Below are positions 21,600-23,124 of a stretch of DNA of 23,124 nucleotides, piece by piece. Position 1 is the stretch's first letter, and every line of letters begins with the position of its first letter. Position numbers and translations under genes: made by a program. Under the pieces are notes generated by a model. The model was not told the origin of the DNA, did no database searches, and saw nothing but the letters and a program-made list of their open reading frames with translations. Source of the DNA: JBMNRY01 sp050944915 (GTDB lineage Bacteria > Bacillota > Limnochordia > JAAZLZ01); NCBI GenBank assembly GCA_050944915.1, contig JBMNRY010000024.1, forward strand, positions 1 to 23,124, written 5' to 3'.

Positions 21600-22841
21600 C
21601 TAATTCCCTTCCACCTGGAGGCGAATTTGCAAAGGACCTTCCGTAGACCAAGTATCGGCGGCAGCTACGGCCAGGACCCGCACCGGACCGTTGGCCAGTT
21701 TCACCGCGGTGATGGCCTCGAGGAAATCTCCCCCACTAGTTTGGCCCACCAGACCGTGGGGGTCGGTGATCATTCCCCGTTCGATGGCGATTTCGTTCAC
21801 CTGGCGGAGAAGCTGGAGGATCCGATCTTCAATCTGGGCAGCGACCCTGCCGTCGACGGTATCCGCGGCGATGACCTCCCCGGCGGTGAAGATCTGCTGT
21901 TCGGGGATCACTTCAAAATGGACCACAACCGGTTCACCCAGCATGGTATTACCACTAGAGACACCCCGGACGACGAACTTGCCTTCCTCTTGGGACAGCA
22001 TCTTGGCCGTAGTATCGAAATGTTCTTGGGAAACCAATTGCAGCGCGTAATTAGGCTTGCCTAGGATCCGGGCTCCCCGCTCTAGGGCCGCACGGTTCAC
22101 CAACATCAGAAAATCTAAGAGGTCGGCTTCCGCTTCGGGCAGCGGCTTTCCACCATTGAAGACAGCCGCCAAGATGATCTCTCCTGAGCGATAGGCCACG
22201 TTGCCGAAGCGCATCCGTTCCGTCTGCTTCTGGTAAGTCTCGCTGAGATCTTGATAAGCTTCCCAAAGGGCCGCTATCTTTTCGTTGAGGGCCGCTTCCG
22301 TCCGTTCCAGCTCTTCGACCCGCTGCTGGATCTTCTCACTGATCTCCGTTAAGTTCTCTACCCGGGCCTGTTCGAATTCCAACTCACCCTGGGCCTTTTC
22401 ATAGGCGGCCAAGACCCGGGCTTCCTCGGCCTTAGCCTCTAGAAGGTCGGCTTGGGCCGCATCCCTTTGGGTCACCATGAGCTGCAGCTCGTCGGCCATG
22501 GCTGCGATCTCCTGGGCCAATTCATCGGCCCGGGCTTGTTGCTGCAGCAATTGGCTTTGACTTTCTTGGTAACGGACTTCGCTGGTGGCTAAGGCCTCCT
22601 GGATCTCCCGGATGTGGAAGAGAGCCGTGCGAACATCTTCGGAAACGATAGATAACACCGCTAAGGTACCGACGGAAATGAAAATGCCGGTGAAAATAGT
22701 GATGAGAATAGATGTATGTTTGGGCCTCAGACCGAAAAGGGTCAGCTTTTTGCGGCCGATGGTCATGCCCATCCGGTCACCTAGGTAGGCGATGAGCCCC
22801 CCGGTGACGGCCAAGATGGCGATCAGACTCAAACCATACAT
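21600..22841 (-). CDS. DUF3084-family membrane-anchored coiled-coil protein
   Basis: A 413-residue protein with two N-terminal membrane helices (about 4-20 and 43-67) separated by a short GRKKLTLFGLRPKHTS loop. A long coiled coil rich in Glu, Ala and Gln follows at about 75-215, then a C-terminal globular domain (about 216-413; for example NVAYRSGEIILAAVFNGG and NGPVRVLAVAAADTW). This matches DUF3084, known mostly from cyanobacteria and diderm Firmicutes. Start ATG with AAAGGGGTGA upstream, 14 bases after lptB, so the two are co-transcribed. Function is not established; the topology (inner-membrane anchor, periplasm-spanning coil) and the lptB link suggest a role in envelope or outer-membrane assembly. 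Confidence 0.85.
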   Translation of the reverse strand: MYGLSLIAILAVTGGLIAYLGDRMGMTIGRKKLTLFGLRPKHTSILITIFTGIFISVGTLAVLSIVSEDVRTALFHIREIQEALATSEVRYQESQSQLLQQQARADELAQEIAAMADELQLMVTQRDAAQADLLEAKAEEARVLAAYEKAQGELEFEQARVENLTEISEKIQQRVEELERTEAALNEKIAALWEAYQDLSETYQKQTERMRFGNVAYRSGEIILAAVFNGGKPLPEAEADLLDFLMLVNRAALERGARILGKPNYALQLVSQEHFDTTAKMLSQEEGKFVVRGVSSGNTMLGEPVVVHFEVIPEQQIFTAGEVIAADTVDGRVAAQIEDRILQLLRQVNEIAIERGMITDPHGLVGQTSGGDFLEAITAVKLANGPVRVLAVAAADTWSTEGPLQIRLQVEGN

Positions 22842-22855
22842 CTATTCTCACCCCT

Positions 22856-23124
22856 TTACAAACGAAATCCTTCTCCTAGATAGTACTTCCGAACTTGGGG
22901 ATCTGCGGCTATCTCCCGGGGTGTGCCCGAGGCCAAGACCCGCCCATTATGGATGATGTAACCTTCATCGACGATAGATAAAGTCTCCCGGACGTTATGA
23001 TCAGTAATTAAGACTCCTAAACCTAAATCCTTCAGATAGGCGATCAATTTTTGTAAATCGGCGATAGCAATGGGGTCGATCCCGGCGAAAGGCTCATCGA
23101 GGAGCAAATACCTAGGCTTGCCCG
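22856..23124 (-). CDS. lptB: LptB-type LPS export ABC ATPase, N-terminus beyond window
   Basis: Only the C-terminal 89 codons lie in the window. They contain the Walker B segment LLLDEPFAGIDPIAI, the switch His in ITDHNVRETL, and the YIIHNGRVLASGTPREI and YLGEGFRL tail that is characteristic of LptB among ABC ATPases. LptB energises lipopolysaccharide extraction from the inner membrane with LptF/G, so it implies a diderm envelope. The downstream DUF3084 gene follows after 14 bases. Confidence 0.92.
   Translation of the reverse strand, partial: GKPRYLLLDEPFAGIDPIAIADLQKLIAYLKDLGLGVLITDHNVRETLSIVDEGYIIHNGRVLASGTPREIAADPQVRKYYLGEGFRL

Noticed and set aside
1..23124. Mobile elements, CRISPR arrays, toxin-antitoxin pairs, tRNA or rRNA genes
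   Set aside because: No transposase or integrase-like protein, no regularly spaced direct repeats, no small paired genes and no tRNA/rRNA-like sequence was found on reading both strands.

Overview
The window looks like a chromosomal segment from a diderm Firmicute (Limnochordia-, Halanaerobiales- or Negativicutes-like); the exact lineage is inference. The reasons are an LptB-type ATPase, a DUF3084 protein, and three proteins that carry a signal peptide and an S-layer homology (SLH) domain and end in an outer-membrane-type C-terminal Phe. Genes are tightly packed. Many starts are GTG or TTG behind strong GGAGG-type ribosome sites. All genes but one lie on the minus strand.

Region 1 (1-11095) is a catabolic block for hydroxy acids or sugar acids. 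In transcription order the minus strand carries a D-2-hydroxyacid dehydrogenase, a DapA-superfamily aldolase very like 4-hydroxy-2-oxoglutarate aldolase, a zinc alcohol dehydrogenase and a LeuC/LeuD-type hydro-lyase pair. It then carries, as a second unit, a fumarylacetoacetase-fold 2-keto-3-deoxypentonate dehydratase-like protein, a class III aminotransferase, a LarA-family nickel racemase/epimerase and an IlvD/Edd dehydratase cut by the window edge. A second LarA homologue is the only plus-strand gene. It is divergent from the fumarylacetoacetase-fold gene and convergent with leuD, with a bidirectional terminator between them. IlvD/Edd plus the keto-deoxy-acid dehydratase would convert a pentonate to 2-oxoglutarate semialdehyde. 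The LarA enzymes would invert the C2 hydroxyl of substrates, and the aldolase would give pyruvate plus glyoxylate for the reductases. No transporter, regulator or LarB/C/E cofactor gene is visible.

Region 2 (11192-14496) is a two-gene unit: a hydantoinase/oxoprolinase-family ATPase with a winged-helix-like insert, then phosphopentomutase (deoB).

Region 3 (14497-23124) is an envelope locus. In transcription order it holds lptB (partial), a DUF3084 membrane/coiled-coil protein, a small SLH protein that seems to have lost its barrel, a 933-residue OmpM-like SLH/coiled-coil/beta-barrel protein, a YqgF-like RNase H-fold protein, a second SLH-barrel protein, and a secreted protein with five 20-21-residue repeats. 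Factor-independent terminators mark the unit ends. Long structured leaders precede the small SLH gene and the ompM-like gene. No tRNA, rRNA, CRISPR array or insertion sequence was seen.
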